Positions 21,130 through 32,311 are shown, counted from the stretch's first letter. The stretch is DNA of 64,000 nucleotides from Aricia agestis (GCF_905147365.1 NC_056423.1:4134501-4198500); one strand, 5' to 3'. Notes: a model not told the origin generated them from the letters alone. Made by a program: numbers and translations.

Positions 21130-21545
21130 ATAACTGGTAAATGTATAACATGGAGACAATGCCTCAAAAATCTAGGCAACTAGACTTTTATGCCTATTGT
21201 GTACCCAGGGGAGGTTAGGTTAGTATCCCCCACTAATTTCGTGTGACAGGAGGGGGGACTCTACTCAAATTTAAGGCTGTCTGTTTGTTTGCCTCTGCCT
21301 CCGCTTCTTTATTTGGTTTGAGATCCGCACAGCGCCTGGTAATTGCGTGAATAAATCACGCGACATGACAGACGTGTGCGAGATATATCTACAGCGAAAT
21401 ATTGTGCCCAAATTCCGAAATACAACCCTGCATATTAGCCAGTGCTCAAGACGTCATGTATCTGACGTCATCTGGGTTTAAGCACCGCGCGAACGAGCGG
21501 ATTGGCCGCTAGATCACAATAGTGTAATATGAAAAGATTTATTAT
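21130..21545. other. Gene-free stretch
   Basis: Moderately G+C-rich with no coding frame or recognised repeat. Confidence 0.5.
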
Positions 21546-21552
21546 AATAGTA

Positions 21553-21911
21553 TTTTAAAAAGATAAAACCGACTTCAAATTGTACGTAATTAAGAATTAA
21601 AATACCCTATCTCAAAAACTACTGAATCGATTTTGATGAAACTTGCAGTATTCCCTAAGTTGAACAATACCTAGTACAACAAAAAATTACTTAAATCGGA
21701 CTTGTAGTTCCGAAGATACTTGTAGATCCGCATACGTGCACAAACATAAAAAATACATAAATATTACATACATACATACATACACTTTTGAAATTTGGCA
21801 CATTTGTTCAGAAGCTGCTATAGATTAACATATACAAAAACTGGACAGTTCTGGAAATATTACATACATACACGTCGAATTATTGATAACCTCCTTTTTT
21901 GAAGTTGGTTA
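21553..21911. repeat. Repeat bounded by ACCGACTTCAA and inverted TTGAAGTTGGTT
   Basis: The left edge AAAACCGACTTCAAA and the right edge TTTTTGAAGTTGGTTAAAA are inverted. Inside are the ACTACTGAATCGATTTTGAT and CGAAGATACTTGTAGATCCG phrases and an (ATAC)n run. Related phrases occur in the 640-1150 repeat. Confidence 0.55.
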
Positions 21912-22019
21912 AAAATAGCGGCACGGTCGCGCTGTCATTTACATACAATTGCTTGTGATCTCGCGGTGCAGCCGCTAAACCGCGCGTCTCGACGGACACA
22001 ATATGTAAATCGAGCCTTA

Positions 22020-22199
22020 GGGCCTTTCCACACGACGTATTTTTTGCGCACTGACGACGCGCGTTTTGTTCTTCGTGTTCTCATTGCGTTTTGGCAGATA
22101 AAAAGTTTAACACGTGTCGGCTTCCTTCCGTTTGCTGAGCGTTCAACTTGCGTTTGTATCGTACAAACGAGCGTAAAAAAACGTCGTGTGGAAATGCTC
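22020..22199. mobile_element. MITE with GGGCCTTTCCACACGACGT ends
   Basis: The ends GGGCCTTTCCACACGACGT and ACGTCGTGTGGAAATGCTC are inverted repeats of about 28 bp. The flanks are TTA on the left and TAA on the right. The frame crossing it (21966-22202) is not a gene. Confidence 0.8.
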
Positions 22200-22239
22200 T
22201 AACTGTACCGTAAGGCTCGACTTACCAGTACTGCCCTAG

Positions 22240-22392
22240 TAGACAAGTGGCAAGCGATTATCGTAAACGCTAACAAAATGTGTGCGATTTGACATAAGTT
22301 ATTGCTTTGCTAGCGAATACTTATAATGTCAAATTCCATACATTTTGTGGCGTTGACGTTGGCGTTTACGACAATCGCTTGCCGCTTGTCTA
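22240..22392. mobile_element. MITE with TAGACAAGTGGCAAGCGATT ends
   Basis: TAGACAAGTGGCAAGCGATT and AATCGCTTGCCGCTTGTCTA are mirrored, and the match continues into CGTAAACGC. It lies 40 bp after the previous MITE. Confidence 0.8.
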
Positions 22393-23228
22393 GGCCCTCT
22401 GGTATGCAAGATTTGAGATAAGTGTGACGTGTGACATCCCAACAATCTCATATACGTTAGTGCAATGGCGTATATTTCGGAACGACGCAAAAGGCTTCAA
22501 TTAAAAACGTCACGAACACTGGCCAGTATACTGGGTTAAATTTCAAAACATACCCTATATGTCTCCAGCGAAATATGGTATATTATTATCTCTAGAGAAT
22601 CTCATCTCAATCCGTGCCAAGTTCCTGCCATGGCAGGTTTTTAATTACTTTTTAAGTTTTGTTATAAGTTTGACGTGTTTGTGTGTGTATGTTTCTGTCC
22701 ATAGCATCCAAATAAATGGTCCGATTTCGATCTAGTTTTTTATTTTTTTATATTTGAAAGCTGACATGATCGAGATTGTTCTGAGCATTAATTCATCATT
22801 TCACTGACCCAGAGACATTGAAATCTTTTATAGTAGATACCCTCGGCACGATTCGAACCCGCAACTTTTGGCACCTTAATAATTAACTGAGCCACAGAAT
22901 AATTTACATATACCATATTTTTTTATTCCATCCTACCTTGATACATTAACAACCATCGCAGGTGTATAAACCGTATATCACGCGATTAAATTATATTACT
23001 TACTTCTCGCCCTGAATATTAATTGAGGACTCATATAATCCGAGCTACAGTATCATCATACCACGGTATCACAATTGGACCTTATGGTTCAGATAATAAA
23101 GTTGAAACGAAGTACAGAGTGTTTGTCGCCGACCGTACCATCACTGGCGTTTTCTCATTTTGTCACTGTGCTTTCGTTCATTCTATTTTTGACACAAAAT
23201 TAAAATGTTTTAATTTAAGTCTTTTTAA
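22393..23228. other. Gene-free stretch with a tRNA-like SINE relic
   Basis: At about 22800-22905 (minus strand) a box B-like GGGTTCGAATCGTGCC and a CTCAGTTAATTATTAAGG box A relic mark an old SINE head. The rest has no coding signal. Confidence 0.5.
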
Positions 23229-23531
23229 GCCCGGGCGCGTACTGTAGTTATGTCTATTGTGCTAGCGGCCAGGCCGCAGCGGCCATCGACAGTATGGTGT
23301 GGCCGCTTGTCAGCGTGCGGCCAGGTGCGCGTGGTCTATGGCGGTTTCATACTAACTGGGCGCGCACTAGCGGCCAAGCCGCAGCGGCCAAGCCGCAGCG
23401 GCCAGGTCGCGACTCCTTATCTCCTTAGTATGAAACCGTCATAGACCACACGCACCTGGCCGCACGGTGGCCAGCAGTCACACCATACTTTCGATGGCTG
23501 CCGCGACCTGGCTGCTAGTGCGCGCCTGGGC
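23229..23531. mobile_element. GC-rich MITE, partly duplicated, CCCGGGCGCG ends
   Basis: The ends GCCCGGGCGCGTAC and GTGCGCGCCTGGGC are inverted. Internal CTAGCGGCCAAGCCGCAGCG units are repeated, and the GTATGAAACCG(C/T)CATAGACCAC phrase is shared with the 14787-14958 element. CpG density is high from repeated GCGGCC boxes, not from a promoter. Confidence 0.8.
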
Positions 23532-23947
23532 TAAAGCGTTATACACTTTGGATGTGCGTATGAGCCCGTAACCCAAAGTTTGGAAGATGGAGCGAGAGCG
23601 CCGGCGCGCGGCGTGGCGTAGGATAGAAAGTTTTTAATAACAACCTCACTTTCATAGCGCGCCGAAAATGTATGCCTGCTTTTGCCGCTTTTTACTTCCA
23701 CAAGCACTTCCGAGGTTGTTTTTTTTTTAAATAAAAGCTTTATCTCATTATTAATAGGTAGAACGCTATTATTCACTGTCCCAAGAAAAGTGATTCTGAC
23801 TACCATCTCAAAACTCTCTTGACAATAAGGCTCGGCTATGACCACTTTGCAAAATGTAAGGTTCCGGCGAAATGTTTCACAGAACTGCGAGTAACATAAT
23901 ATATTATTTTTTATAATGGATCGAACACACGCCAATAGGTCGACCAT
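23531..23947 (-). other. Unassigned 138-codon open frame
   Basis: This is one of the longer frames outside repeats. I recognise no family, signal peptide or domain. Its C-terminal codons enter the MITE at 23229-23531, it has several short low-complexity parts (KKKTT), and no splice signals or repeated-domain pattern support it. Composition does not differ clearly from neighbouring intergenic DNA. It is most likely a chance frame or a decayed repeat, but it merits one homology search. Confidence 0.2.
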
Positions 23948-24885
23948 TTTTTTAACTACATATTCCCCGTTTGAATTTTTTTAGGTAACTTTTGAACATT
24001 ATAAATAAAAAATGGATCTCTTATTCGAATAGTAAATTTGTCGAATAATAACATTCCCTATATGGATATAAAAATCCCATGAATAGCTGTTATGGTCATA
24101 TTCAAACGCCATGGAAGATAACATTACTTTTATGGCGTCGTTACACCGATATTGGCAGAAGCGATAAAGGCCTATTTGTTACACGCAGCCCTATAAGGGC
24201 TCGAGATGAAAAAAATAATGTGCTTTTTTTTTCTAAACGTCATAAAAAACAAGAAGTAATTACGTTTAGTTTATAGAAGTGAAAAAATTGTGGTTCCAGC
24301 CAGAGGCGACGCAAGGCGTGGGCGACCGCCCACGGTCTCCCCTTGGACCACGAGGTTTTTTATTACGTACGTACGTATTACGAGTTGAAAAAAAAATATT
24401 TCTCTCAACAAATCCGCGGGGCTAAAATGGTAACTTTTAGCAATTCCTCTCAATCAATTCAGCGACGATATTACGAGCAATATCGTCGGTGATTCATCTA
24501 ATTTTGTAAAATAACGTCCTACGTCAACGGCAATTCAATTCATTAGCAGATTCTTAATTGAAACTGTATTGCCATTCTGAAAAACATAAAAACGAACATG
24601 ACCGGTTTTTTTTTCTACATTTATTTATGATTTTATGAATGATCCACGAAATATTTGATATACTTAATTGTTATATTTTATGTATTAAACTGAACATTTA
24701 TTGTATATTTGTTCATTAAAATCATTTTATAACTAAAAACAAAATGTTGTTTAATAATTTCACCATAATCTTCAAATATCGTTATATTTTCGTAACGTTA
24801 CTGCCGCAAGGGCATCTATGCCCATATAACAATATGAAAATTTAACCGATACTTGAAATTATTAATTTTATGGAAACATAATATG
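23948..24885. other. Gene-free stretch
   Basis: A short perfect inverted motif CGACGATATTACGAGCAATATCGTCG lies at about 24461-24486. Nothing else is recognisable. Confidence 0.5.
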
Positions 24886-24889
24886 GTGA

Positions 24890-25095
24890 TTTTGATTTAA
24901 AGAGAAGTATCCTAAACATATGCTACCAAAAATTAAGATTTTGCACCAAAGTATGCTATGGTTCCGAAGATACTAAGAGAACTCCGGATTCCTTATAGAT
25001 AAAAGTTTGGGGGTTCCGGCGTTGTTTTACGAAGAAAGCATATTAATATGCTACTATGTAAATTACATTCATCATCATCATCATCACTACCATCA
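24890..25095 (+). repeat. Interspersed repeat, copy of 640-1150
   Basis: Shares AAGTATCCTAAACATATGCT, AAGATTTTGCACC, GGTTCCGAAGATACTAAGAG and the CATCATCATC tail. Confidence 0.65.
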
Positions 25096-25494
25096 CACCA
25101 CAGACCAATTATTTATGTATAATTGACTGAATTGACTCTTGAATCCCATAAAAAACAGCGTGTCTGCAGTTTTTAGTTCTCATCTGAACGATAGATGGCG
25201 TTGAGTGTATCAAATTAGCCTAACAAATAAAAAATACAATAAATAAATGCACCATCTAGTAGACTATTTTTAAAACACGTTCACAAAATGCAAAATTCTC
25301 CCAAAGATGTCGCTGATTAATTTTAATCGGAAATGACATTTATTAAAGCTTTCTTAACTCTTTTAGTTTTTGGCTCTTTTAAAATATCTATATCTTTTTA
25401 TAAATATAGATACTAAAAAGTTTTTCTGACATTATGTATTTCTATTGCCGCTGTAATACTAAATACTAAAAACAAAATAAATTAAATATTTAAG

Positions 25495-26085
25495 GCGGGC
25501 TATATGTAGCTTCACTCTGCATCCTCTATCAGTTGTATCACGGGGAGTGCTCTGAGGAATTGTTCGAAATCATACCTCCTGCAACTTTTCGCCATCGCCC
25601 CACGCGAAAAATAGATTCGTCATGTCTGTCTGTCTGTCTGTCTGTCCGTACGTATGTCACAGCCACTTTTCTCCGAAACTATAAGAGCTATACTATTGAA
25701 ACTTTATAAATAGATGAAGTCTGTGAACCGCTTTAAGATTTTGATACAAAAGTGGAAAAATTATTAAAAATTTTAGGGGTCCCCATAGATACAACTGAAA
25801 CAAAAAAATATTTTTTCATCTAACCTAAGTCTAAAAAAATATATGATGTACATTACTACAAAAACTACCAACGGGCAACGAAAATTGGTTCGAACGAGAT
25901 CTAGCCAGTAGTTTTTTTTATACGTCATAAATGGTAAACCTTAATTTAACTTTCAATAAATCGACTGAAATATGAAAATAAATCAAAAATTTCTTAATTT
26001 CATAAAAATAAACCTTATTACTGCTGCGGAACCCTTCATGGGCGAGTCCAACTCGCACTTGGCCGGTTTTTTTCTTCGGGATAAC
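25495..26085 (+). repeat. Variant of family C
   Basis: It starts near GCGGGCTATATGTAGC, includes a (TCTG)n run at 25625-25648 and ends GGAACCCTTCATGGGCGAGT then CACTTGGCCGGTTTTTTT. The 3' end equals that of family C, while the body differs. Overlapping frames here are not genes. Confidence 0.65.
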
Positions 26086-26895
26086 TGTAGGAATTTCGTC
26101 CCCCACAGGCAGACAATAGGAGTTATGACAGATGCTAAATCCAGTGCCAGACAAACGCAAAAGTTGTGCCATGGCCAAGTAGTTGATAAGCCACAAAATC
26201 GAACAGAGCACCCCCGTACACGCTGATTGATTTGTGGTGTACCAACAAAAATTTTCCTTTTTCTAGCTGTACCTTGAACAGAAAAAAGTTTGGGGAAAAC
26301 TGGTCTAACATACCGGTAGAGATTTATTTTTCTTACCTAAGTATGTACAGCCAGCTTGAGACAGGTGTGCTTTGAATTTTAATTTGTAATAAGTATCACA
26401 GAGCGAACATTCGCCTCGCCATAGCAAAATTTATTAATTAAATGACTACGTTTATAGAATATTTTATAATACCATAAAGAATACACCAAGTGAAATGAAA
26501 ATCTCTATATTCCCTTTATTCGAATACAAAGCTCTGCAGTATACATTCTTTCACACTATGATTTCTTTACGTCCGCCTTATTTGAATTTCTATTTAGCTG
26601 TCTCGAAGAATTCATAAACTCTTCTATTGTTCCAGTATTGTCGTGAGAAAATTGTTAATAATTTTAGGTAACGTATAGTAAATTTTCTTAATTTGTTTTA
26701 GAATAAAAGACGTGAGTGAGACGTGAGACGGAAGAATCCAATAACTAACAGTAAAAAATGCCGTTTTTACATTTAAAATGGAGGCTTTAGGGACGGAAAA
26801 ATGTTTTGAAATAAAAAAAAACTGTGCATTTTATGTTTAGCCCATATTAGCCAGGTGATGTAATAGATAAGTTACAAGGTTTGTCCAAATTATAA
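26086..26895. other. Gene-free stretch
   Basis: No coding signal or recognised repeat. Confidence 0.5.
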
Positions 26896-27320
26896 GGGAA
26901 ATAATCGGCCAAGTGCAAGTCAGACTCGCGCACGAAGGGTTCCGTACCGTTATAGAGCAAAAATAGGCCAAAAATTGTGTTTTTTGTATGGGAGCCCCCT
27001 CAATTTTTTATTTCATTTTGATATTATTACTAAAATATTAAAGTATACATACAATCAGGAATATTATGAAAATTTCAAGTGTCTACTTGTTATTATTATT
27101 GAAATCGGGCAAAAAAGGCCAAAAAATCACGTTTGTTGTATGGGAGTCTCAATTAATTATTATTTTTATTTTGTTTTTAGTATTAGTAGTTGTTATACCT
27201 ATCGGCAACAGAAAATCTGTGAAAATTTCAAAAGTCTAACTATAGCGGTTTTTGTGATACACCCTGGAGACAGACAGACGGACAGACAGATTACGAAGTC
27301 TTAAAGAGGGAACTCATATT
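26896..27320 (-). repeat. Family C repeat
   Basis: In reverse it runs from GGCCAAGTGCAAGTCAGACT through GGGAGCC CCCTCAATTTT to CTGGAGACAGACAGACGG and the ACTCATATT end. Frame 26975-27304 is a repeat shadow. Confidence 0.75.
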
Positions 27321-27639
27321 ATTATCTATAATAAATAAACGCTCAAAAGAGGGGTGTGGATGAAAAAGTCGAAAGCAGAAATTTTGACGGACTTTGCTTG
27401 GACATTTAAAAAATCAAATTAGTAGGTAGTAACTATCTTTGTCTGGCACATTACTAAATAACGTATCAGTCAGATGTTTTTTCCCCGGGGTCTAGTATGT
27501 CATGTCTCAGGTACAACGTGGGTACAACATTAATTAGTCAAAATTGGTCAAATAACTATTAAGTACTTATTGCCGGAACCGCAAATAACCAAACAAACAG
27601 ACAATAATATTTACCCCAGTCAATCAATCAATCAAATCA

Positions 27640-27990
27640 GCCTATATTCGTCCACGGCTGGACATAGGCCTCTCTCACGAAGCTAAAACATGGCCACTCT
27701 CAATGAACGCCAAGATGGCGTTCTCCTGCTACGCATCCAACATGGACAGTGCCGGTTTTAGCACTACCGGGCACCGGCGCCCTGGCCGAGAATTCTTCGG
27801 CACCCAGGATGCTGGTATTGCTGAAAAAATTGGCGCCCCTTTTTATCTGGCGCCCTGGGCGGTTCCCCTAACGCCGCTACTGAACATGGGCCCGCAACGG
27901 AGATCGTCGTCCCACCTAGTTGGAGATCGACCTATACCCCGCTTACCCAACCTTGCTCTCCATTCCAGATTGACCCCAATAAAATATAAT
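27640..27990 (-). pseudogene. Fragment of an RTE-type LINE, split by a hAT MITE
   Basis: On the minus strand the segment encodes a RSPTRWDDDLR motif, the conserved C-terminal tail motif of many insect RTE-type LINE proteins. It continues after the MITE as AGGCCTATGTCCAGCCGTGG. No reverse transcriptase core is present. Short and decayed; mobile DNA, not a host gene. Confidence 0.65.
27739..27890. mobile_element. 136-bp hAT MITE inside the RTE fragment, TSD AACATGG(A/G)
   Basis: The element is 27747-27882, starting CAGTGCCGGTTTTAGC and ending AACGCCGCTACTG. It is flanked by AACATGGA (27739-27746) and AACATGGG (27883-27890), 7 of 8 identical. Removing it restores a continuous RTE fragment. A related block (GGCATTACCAGCACCCTGGG) lies at about 43490-43560. 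Confidence 0.8.
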
Positions 27991-28019
27991 AATACTATTT
28001 TTGTATGAAGCCTCCAAAT

Positions 28020-28760
28020 TATTGTACAACTAGCTGTTGCCCGCAACTTCGTCCGCGTGAATGTATGTTACTAAAATCGAGATTTAGAAAATTGAACACC
28101 TATCTACGACTATTTTATTTGGATCTATGTTACGCACTAAATTTTTAATTTACTTACATTCAAATACCCAGGAAACTTGAACCTCAGATACTTATCGTTT
28201 TGAAAAATCCTTTCTTCGAAGGGAAACAAATTGGAATTTGTTGAGTTAGACTGTTGCCAATAATAATTGTCACAAAAACACTTGAAGACACGGATTAAGT
28301 TCCTATAGCGCTGTCCACGATATCACCCAAAGACAATATAATCACTACGTTATATCACCGTAGTATGCGACGTCAGATTTACACTGTAGGTTGTCTAGCA
28401 TTGTAGTTCTTTCGTTTTGGCAGAAAAAACTCTCCCCGAGAACATGATGAGAGGTTTATTCAAACATACTGCCTTCGGTCGTACATCCTACCATTTAATT
28501 TCTACCTATGTGCTCGACCAATGACCGACCAACTTAGATCCTAAAGATCAAGATCAAGATTAGATAGTAAAGTTTGACTTTTACTTTTACTTTTGTAACG
28601 AATTGAGATACACAGTGGTCAATAATTATATCCATCCAGGGTTTAGATAATCGTTTACGAATATTAGGAAAATATTTAAAGATCGACCTTTGCTAGAATT
28701 GGTAATTACTTTGGTTGTCATTGTAAATTTCGAGGAGTCCCTTTAATTCCATTACTTATA
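28020..28760. other. Gene-free stretch
   Basis: An old retroelement edge (CTAGCTGTTGCCCGCAACTT CGTCCGCG) at 28029-28057; otherwise nothing recognisable. Confidence 0.5.
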
Positions 28761-28764
28761 AAGT

Positions 28765-29210
28765 CAATCCGTGCCCAAAGGGTAAAAACGGGACCCTATT
28801 ACTAAGACTTCGTTGTCTGTTCGTCTGTCTTCCCCAGGCTGTATCTCAAGAACCTTTATAGATAGAGTTCTGGATTTTTTTACAGATTGTGTATATACAC
28901 AATCTGTTGCCGCTATAACAACAAATACTGAAAACAAAACAAAATCAATATTTATGGAGGGCTCCCATACAACAAACATGATTTTTTGGCCTTTTTTGCT
29001 CGATATCAATAATGACAACAGGCAGGCAGTTGAAATTTTCACAGAATCCTTAATAACATATTGTGTACTTTAATAATTAATAATACGATTAGAATATAAT
29101 TAAAATTTAAGGGGGGCTCCCATACAAAAACACAACTTTTGGCCTATTTTTTCTCTATAACGGTACGGAACCCTTCGTGCGCGAGTCCAACTCGCACTTG
29201 GCCGATTTTA
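28765..29210 (+). repeat. Family C repeat
   Basis: CCGTGCCCAAAGGGTAAAAA to CGCACTTGGCCGATTTTATT with all inner boxes (AGGCTGTATCTCAAGAACC, GGGGGGCTCCCATAC). A local inverted motif ACAGATTGTGTATATACACAATCTGT is at about 28882-28907. Confidence 0.75.
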
Positions 29211-29334
29211 TTGTAAACATGGTATCAAATTCGGACAATTTATACAACAAAAAAATAATTTTGAAAATCTGACCACAAACAGCAAAGTAAACATTAACTC
29301 CTCGTTTTTTTAAATTCGGTTAAAAAAAGTATTT

Positions 29335-29470
29335 AAGATGTTGACCAGGGATGTAAGGTATCATCATGCCAAATTTCATTGAAATCGGTCCAGCGGATTC
29401 AGAGATTAGCCTGTACAAACAGACAAACAGACAAACCGACAAACAGACAGAGAAACAAAAAATTCAAAAA
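29335..29470 (+). repeat. Degenerate retroelement end with (ACAGACAA)n
   Basis: The ATGCCAAATTTCATTGAAATCGGTCCAGCGG sentence-like core (29369-29399) and an ACAGACAAACAGACAAACC run resemble family B-type ends. Confidence 0.5.
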
Positions 29471-29584
29471 TAGTTAAAATGTGTTCTATTACTCTTCTAA
29501 CATGGCCCTGACTCGTTTTTTCAAGTTTATTTTCAATGTACAAAAATTTTACCTCTACGATTTTATTATAAGTAGAGATTAATT

Positions 29585-30220
29585 AATATGTTCATGGGCG
29601 CCGGCAGGGGGGTGCCAGGGGGTGCACTTGCACCCCTTGGGAATCTCGATATCAACAGGAATTATTGAAATAAAAAGCATTTTGTAACCCTATTACCATG
29701 CCGTTAGCCAGGCCCGGATCCAGGGGGGGCGAGAGGGTGCACTTGTCCCGGGCGGCAAAGATTGGGGGCGGCCGGAGGCCACCTCCCAATCTTTTGTCGC
29801 TTTCTTCACCGCCGCGTGCAACGTCAACGTTGTTTCGCAGAATTCAATCTGTTTTTAAAAGACTTGAAGGCGTCCCTTGTTGCCAGGGACCTCGGCGTGA
29901 CTTCTCACCGCCGCCACTTCAATTCAACAAAGTTCCGTGGAACTCGTTCTGTGGTTAAAACCTATGTGACCATGAAAATTATTACCTATTTTTGCTTGGA
30001 GGGCGGCAAATTGGGATTTTGCTCCCCCCTTTTTAAAACGTAGATCCGGGCCTGCCGTTAGCCGTACAAGGATAGTTCGTAATGTTTCGGCATTAAATGT
30101 TTTATGTTGACGTAAATAGACAGTCACTGTTGTTCGTAAAAAGTGAAAAGAAAAGAACAGAAAGAAAACTAAAATCTGCACCCCTTGGAAATTATTTCTG
30201 CCGGCGGCCATGCAAATGTT
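29585..30220. mobile_element. Outer hAT-like element carrying a nested hAT MITE
   Basis: The element is 29593-30212 with ends CATGGGCGCCGGCAG and CTGCCGGCGGCCATG. Flanks AATATGTT (29585-29592) and CAAATGTT (30213-30220) match at 6 of 8, a worn 8-bp duplication. A GTGCACTTGCACCCCTTGG block near the left end is mirrored in function by GCACCCCTTGGAAATT near the right end. The inner element is described separately. Confidence 0.7.
29701..30062. mobile_element. Nested 346-bp hAT MITE, perfect TSD CCGTTAGC
   Basis: The element is 29709-30054, with ends CAGGCCCGGATCCAGG and TAGATCCGGGCCTG. CCGTTAGC flanks it on both sides (29701-29708, 30055-30062). It contains a GGGGCGGCCGGAGGCCACCT block. The frames across it are shadows. 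Confidence 0.92.
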
Positions 30221-30232
30221 CCGATCATAACT

Positions 30233-30480
30233 TTGGCCGACTAGCCTACTAGCCGATTAGTCGGTTACAAAAAGCCGACTAATCTTATATATAAAAATGG
30301 ATTTTCAAATGTGTTAGTCGCGCTAAAACTCGAAAACGGCTGGATTTTAGTCTTAAAATATTCGTAGAAGTCCAGGGAAGGTTTTAAAGTGACACGAAGT
30401 TCACCGGGACAGCTAGTCTAATAGTAAAATAAGATGTCGGATAGTCGGCTTTACCGACTAGTCGGCACATCTCTTATAAA
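30233..30480. mobile_element. CCGACTAGTCGG-rich foldback, split by another repeat
   Basis: GGCCGACTAGCCTACTAGCC and AGTCGGTTACAAAAAGCCGAC on the left answer GTCGGCTTTACCGACTAGTCGG on the right. The gap 30285-30420 is a copy of the 59980-60125 repeat, so that repeat inserted into the foldback. Confidence 0.65.
30285..30420 (+). repeat. Copy of the 59980-60125 repeat
   Basis: ATATATAAAAATGGATTTTC to GAAGTTCACCGGGACAGCTA. It lacks the GACGGGTTAGGCTG segment present at 59980-60125. Confidence 0.75.
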
Positions 30481-31110
30481 TTGTTATGAATTTTAATCAG
30501 AACGAATAAAGATAAGTTTACTCAAAAATACATAATATTTTTTATTACTTTGTGACTAGTAGCGCCATCTATTATTATTCGCTGGACTGAGGCGCTTAAT
30601 TTCATATTTTTTTAACTGTATGTTACTTGCATTTTATGTATTATATAAACTTATTATTTAGAAATAATATACTGCAATTATTATATTAAATATTATAAAA
30701 ACTTAGACACAGACAACTTAGGCAAACCGTAAGAGATGTGAAATATCAATATACACAGCAAAAATTAAGTTCTTGTGTTAATTATTAAAATATTGTAATA
30801 GAACATAGGGTAAAGGTAAAACACCATGTATCGTTCATTGTAATAGTGAATTATCTCCATGCTATTAAAGAGTTTTGTTATTAACGCGTCAGAAAAAAAC
30901 TACAAATTTTTATTCAATGCTTTAAATCACATAAGCTTTAAATTGTAGATAATATCAAATGAAATATTATAATAGTATATAGTTACTTAAAAAAAGACGA
31001 AGTTATTTTAATGAAACGAAAAATGGGAAAATAAAAACTTTTTTATGTTATGGAGTTACACCACCATTACAATGACCGACACAAATAATAATTATCATCA
31101 ACATACTGTA
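30481..31110. other. Gene-free A+T-rich stretch
   Basis: No coding signal; downstream flank of PSMG2. Confidence 0.5.
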
Positions 31111-31113
31111 ATG

Positions 31114-31410
31114 AGTATTATTATTATTATTATTATTACTAGCCTATAGTGTCCCACTATGCAAAGGCCTCCCCCAGGATCTTCCACTGTTCTCGCTCCT
31201 GCGCCACCGCTGGCCAGCTTGGCTGGTTTGCCTCCAGCTCGTGACGCCACCTTTTTCTAGGCCGGCCTCGGCAGCGGCGTCCATCTCTAGGTGCCCACTC
31301 TGTTGAGACCCTTGCCCAGCGGTCGCCACTTCAGCTTGGCCGCCTTGACACCTATGTCCTTGATGCCCATTTGGGAGCGCAGTATGGTGTTTCTTATTAT
31401 ATCGAGAAGC
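31114..31410 (-). pseudogene. 3' end of an RTE-type LINE with (TAA)n tail, downstream of PSMG2
   Basis: On the minus strand it reads towards an ERERWKILGEAFA-type end (the EQWKILGEAFA pattern before a stop at about 31174) and then a (TAA)n tail at 31117-31139. Both are typical of insect RTE elements. Only the C-terminal part is present, in mixed frames. It is unrelated to the adjacent host gene. Confidence 0.7.
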
Positions 31411-31501
31411 TTTACTCCTAACATACTGCACTCCATTGTTCTTACTGTAATGACTAATGAGTAATAAAAAATAAAATTCCATGTAATTTTTTAAACATAT
31501 T

Positions 31502-32236
31502 TTAATAAATATCAATAGGTGGTGGTCTTCCAAACAATAATTTCCAAGACACTGGCTGTATCAACTGCGCGTTTACATCTTTCTCAGAGAATATAGCATT
31601 CAAACTATTTAAAAAGTACACCATTTCATAAGCGTCAGGAATATTATCTCCTTCGGAACAATACTTATACAGAACTATACAGGGTAATGATTTTTCTTTG
31701 CAAATTTTATAAAAGAGACATGCAAAGCCTCCTCCATAGATCCTTAATTCATCATCTACTGATTCGTGTTCTGGAATATTTATGCTTCTTAAATTCTTCT
31801 CATAAACACTAGTTCCGAGGAACCTAAAAGGTGAACTCATAATGTTCTTCTTTTCATGGGCAAAACTGCTAGTCAGGATGACAATGTCCCTTATTTGTAT
31901 CTTTTGAAAATGATTCGCAAGGCTTTCCAGAAATTTTCTTGCATATTTGCACATTAGTGGTGCTCTTATTTGTACCACAATGATCAATTCTTTCTCAGAC
32001 TTGTACATATCGCAGGAACCACAAAGGTTATTTGATTTTTGATCATATGGATCCTGTCCAAGAACTGGTATCAAAGCAGGAGTATAAAGGGATGCAATCT
32101 TCTTCATCCTCAAGGAGGAAATCAACAGGTCACAAGCTAGCTGACCAACATTTCCAACAGCCACACTAGGAATTATCACGGTATAGCCTTTGAGACTATG
32201 TTCACCATTGTATTTCCACTCCAGTTTGTCACTCAT
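31502..32236 (-). CDS. PSMG2: Proteasome assembly chaperone 2 (PSMG2/PAC2)
   Basis: This complete, intronless 244-residue protein is a PAC2-family proteasome assembly chaperone. In known eukaryotes PAC2 pairs with PAC1 and guides assembly of the 20S alpha ring before proteasome maturation, in cytoplasm and nucleus. Family marks seen: IPSVAVGNVGQLACDLLISS near the N terminus, the VIVVQIRAP-like strand mid-protein (here IIVVQIRAP), FRFLGT, a YGGGFACLFY loop, the SEGDNIPDAYEMVYFLN block and a C-terminal SWKLLFG. Human PSMG2 is slightly longer (264). The start is the first ATG of the frame, with a frame-closing stop shortly upstream. The last three residues are DIY, so there is no hydrophobic-Tyr-X tail at the very end. 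It is divergent from PEX3, whose start lies 967 bp away, and its 3' end is close to an RTE fragment. An ATTAAA lies over the stop codon; the true poly(A) site is unclear. Confidence 0.93.
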   Translation of the reverse strand: MSDKLEWKYNGEHSLKGYTVIIPSVAVGNVGQLACDLLISSLRMKKIASLYTPALIPVLGQDPYDQKSNNLCGSCDMYKSEKELIIVVQIRAPLMCKYARKFLESLANHFQKIQIRDIVILTSSFAHEKKNIMSSPFRFLGTSVYEKNLRSINIPEHESVDDELRIYGGGFACLFYKICKEKSLPCIVLYKYCSEGDNIPDAYEMVYFLNSLNAIFSEKDVNAQLIQPVSWKLLFGRPPPIDIY

Positions 32237-32311
32237 TTTTTATGACTTTATTGATATTAAACTGTTAAAATAATAGCTTTTTAAATATTTATAAAACACA
32301 AAATGTCAAAT

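Noticed and set aside
22020..22202. A small gene at 21966-22202
   Set aside because: Most of the frame lies inside the GGGCCTTTCCACACGACG MITE.
23229..23531. A CpG-island promoter
   Set aside because: The CpG density comes from tandem GCGGCC boxes inside a terminal-inverted-repeat element shared with 14787-14958.
25618..25650. A CRISPR-like or regulatory short tandem repeat
   Set aside because: The TCTG and ACAG runs belong to family B and C retroelement ends; no array with spacers exists in the window.
27843..28046. A functional RTE LINE gene
   Set aside because: Only the C-terminal RSPTRWDDDL motif region is present; the reverse transcriptase core is missing and a MITE splits the fragment.
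31144..31533. A 129-codon minus-strand gene overlapping the end of PSMG2
   Set aside because: It runs through the RTE LINE fragment in a frame that does not match the LINE protein, and overlaps PSMG2 in another frame.
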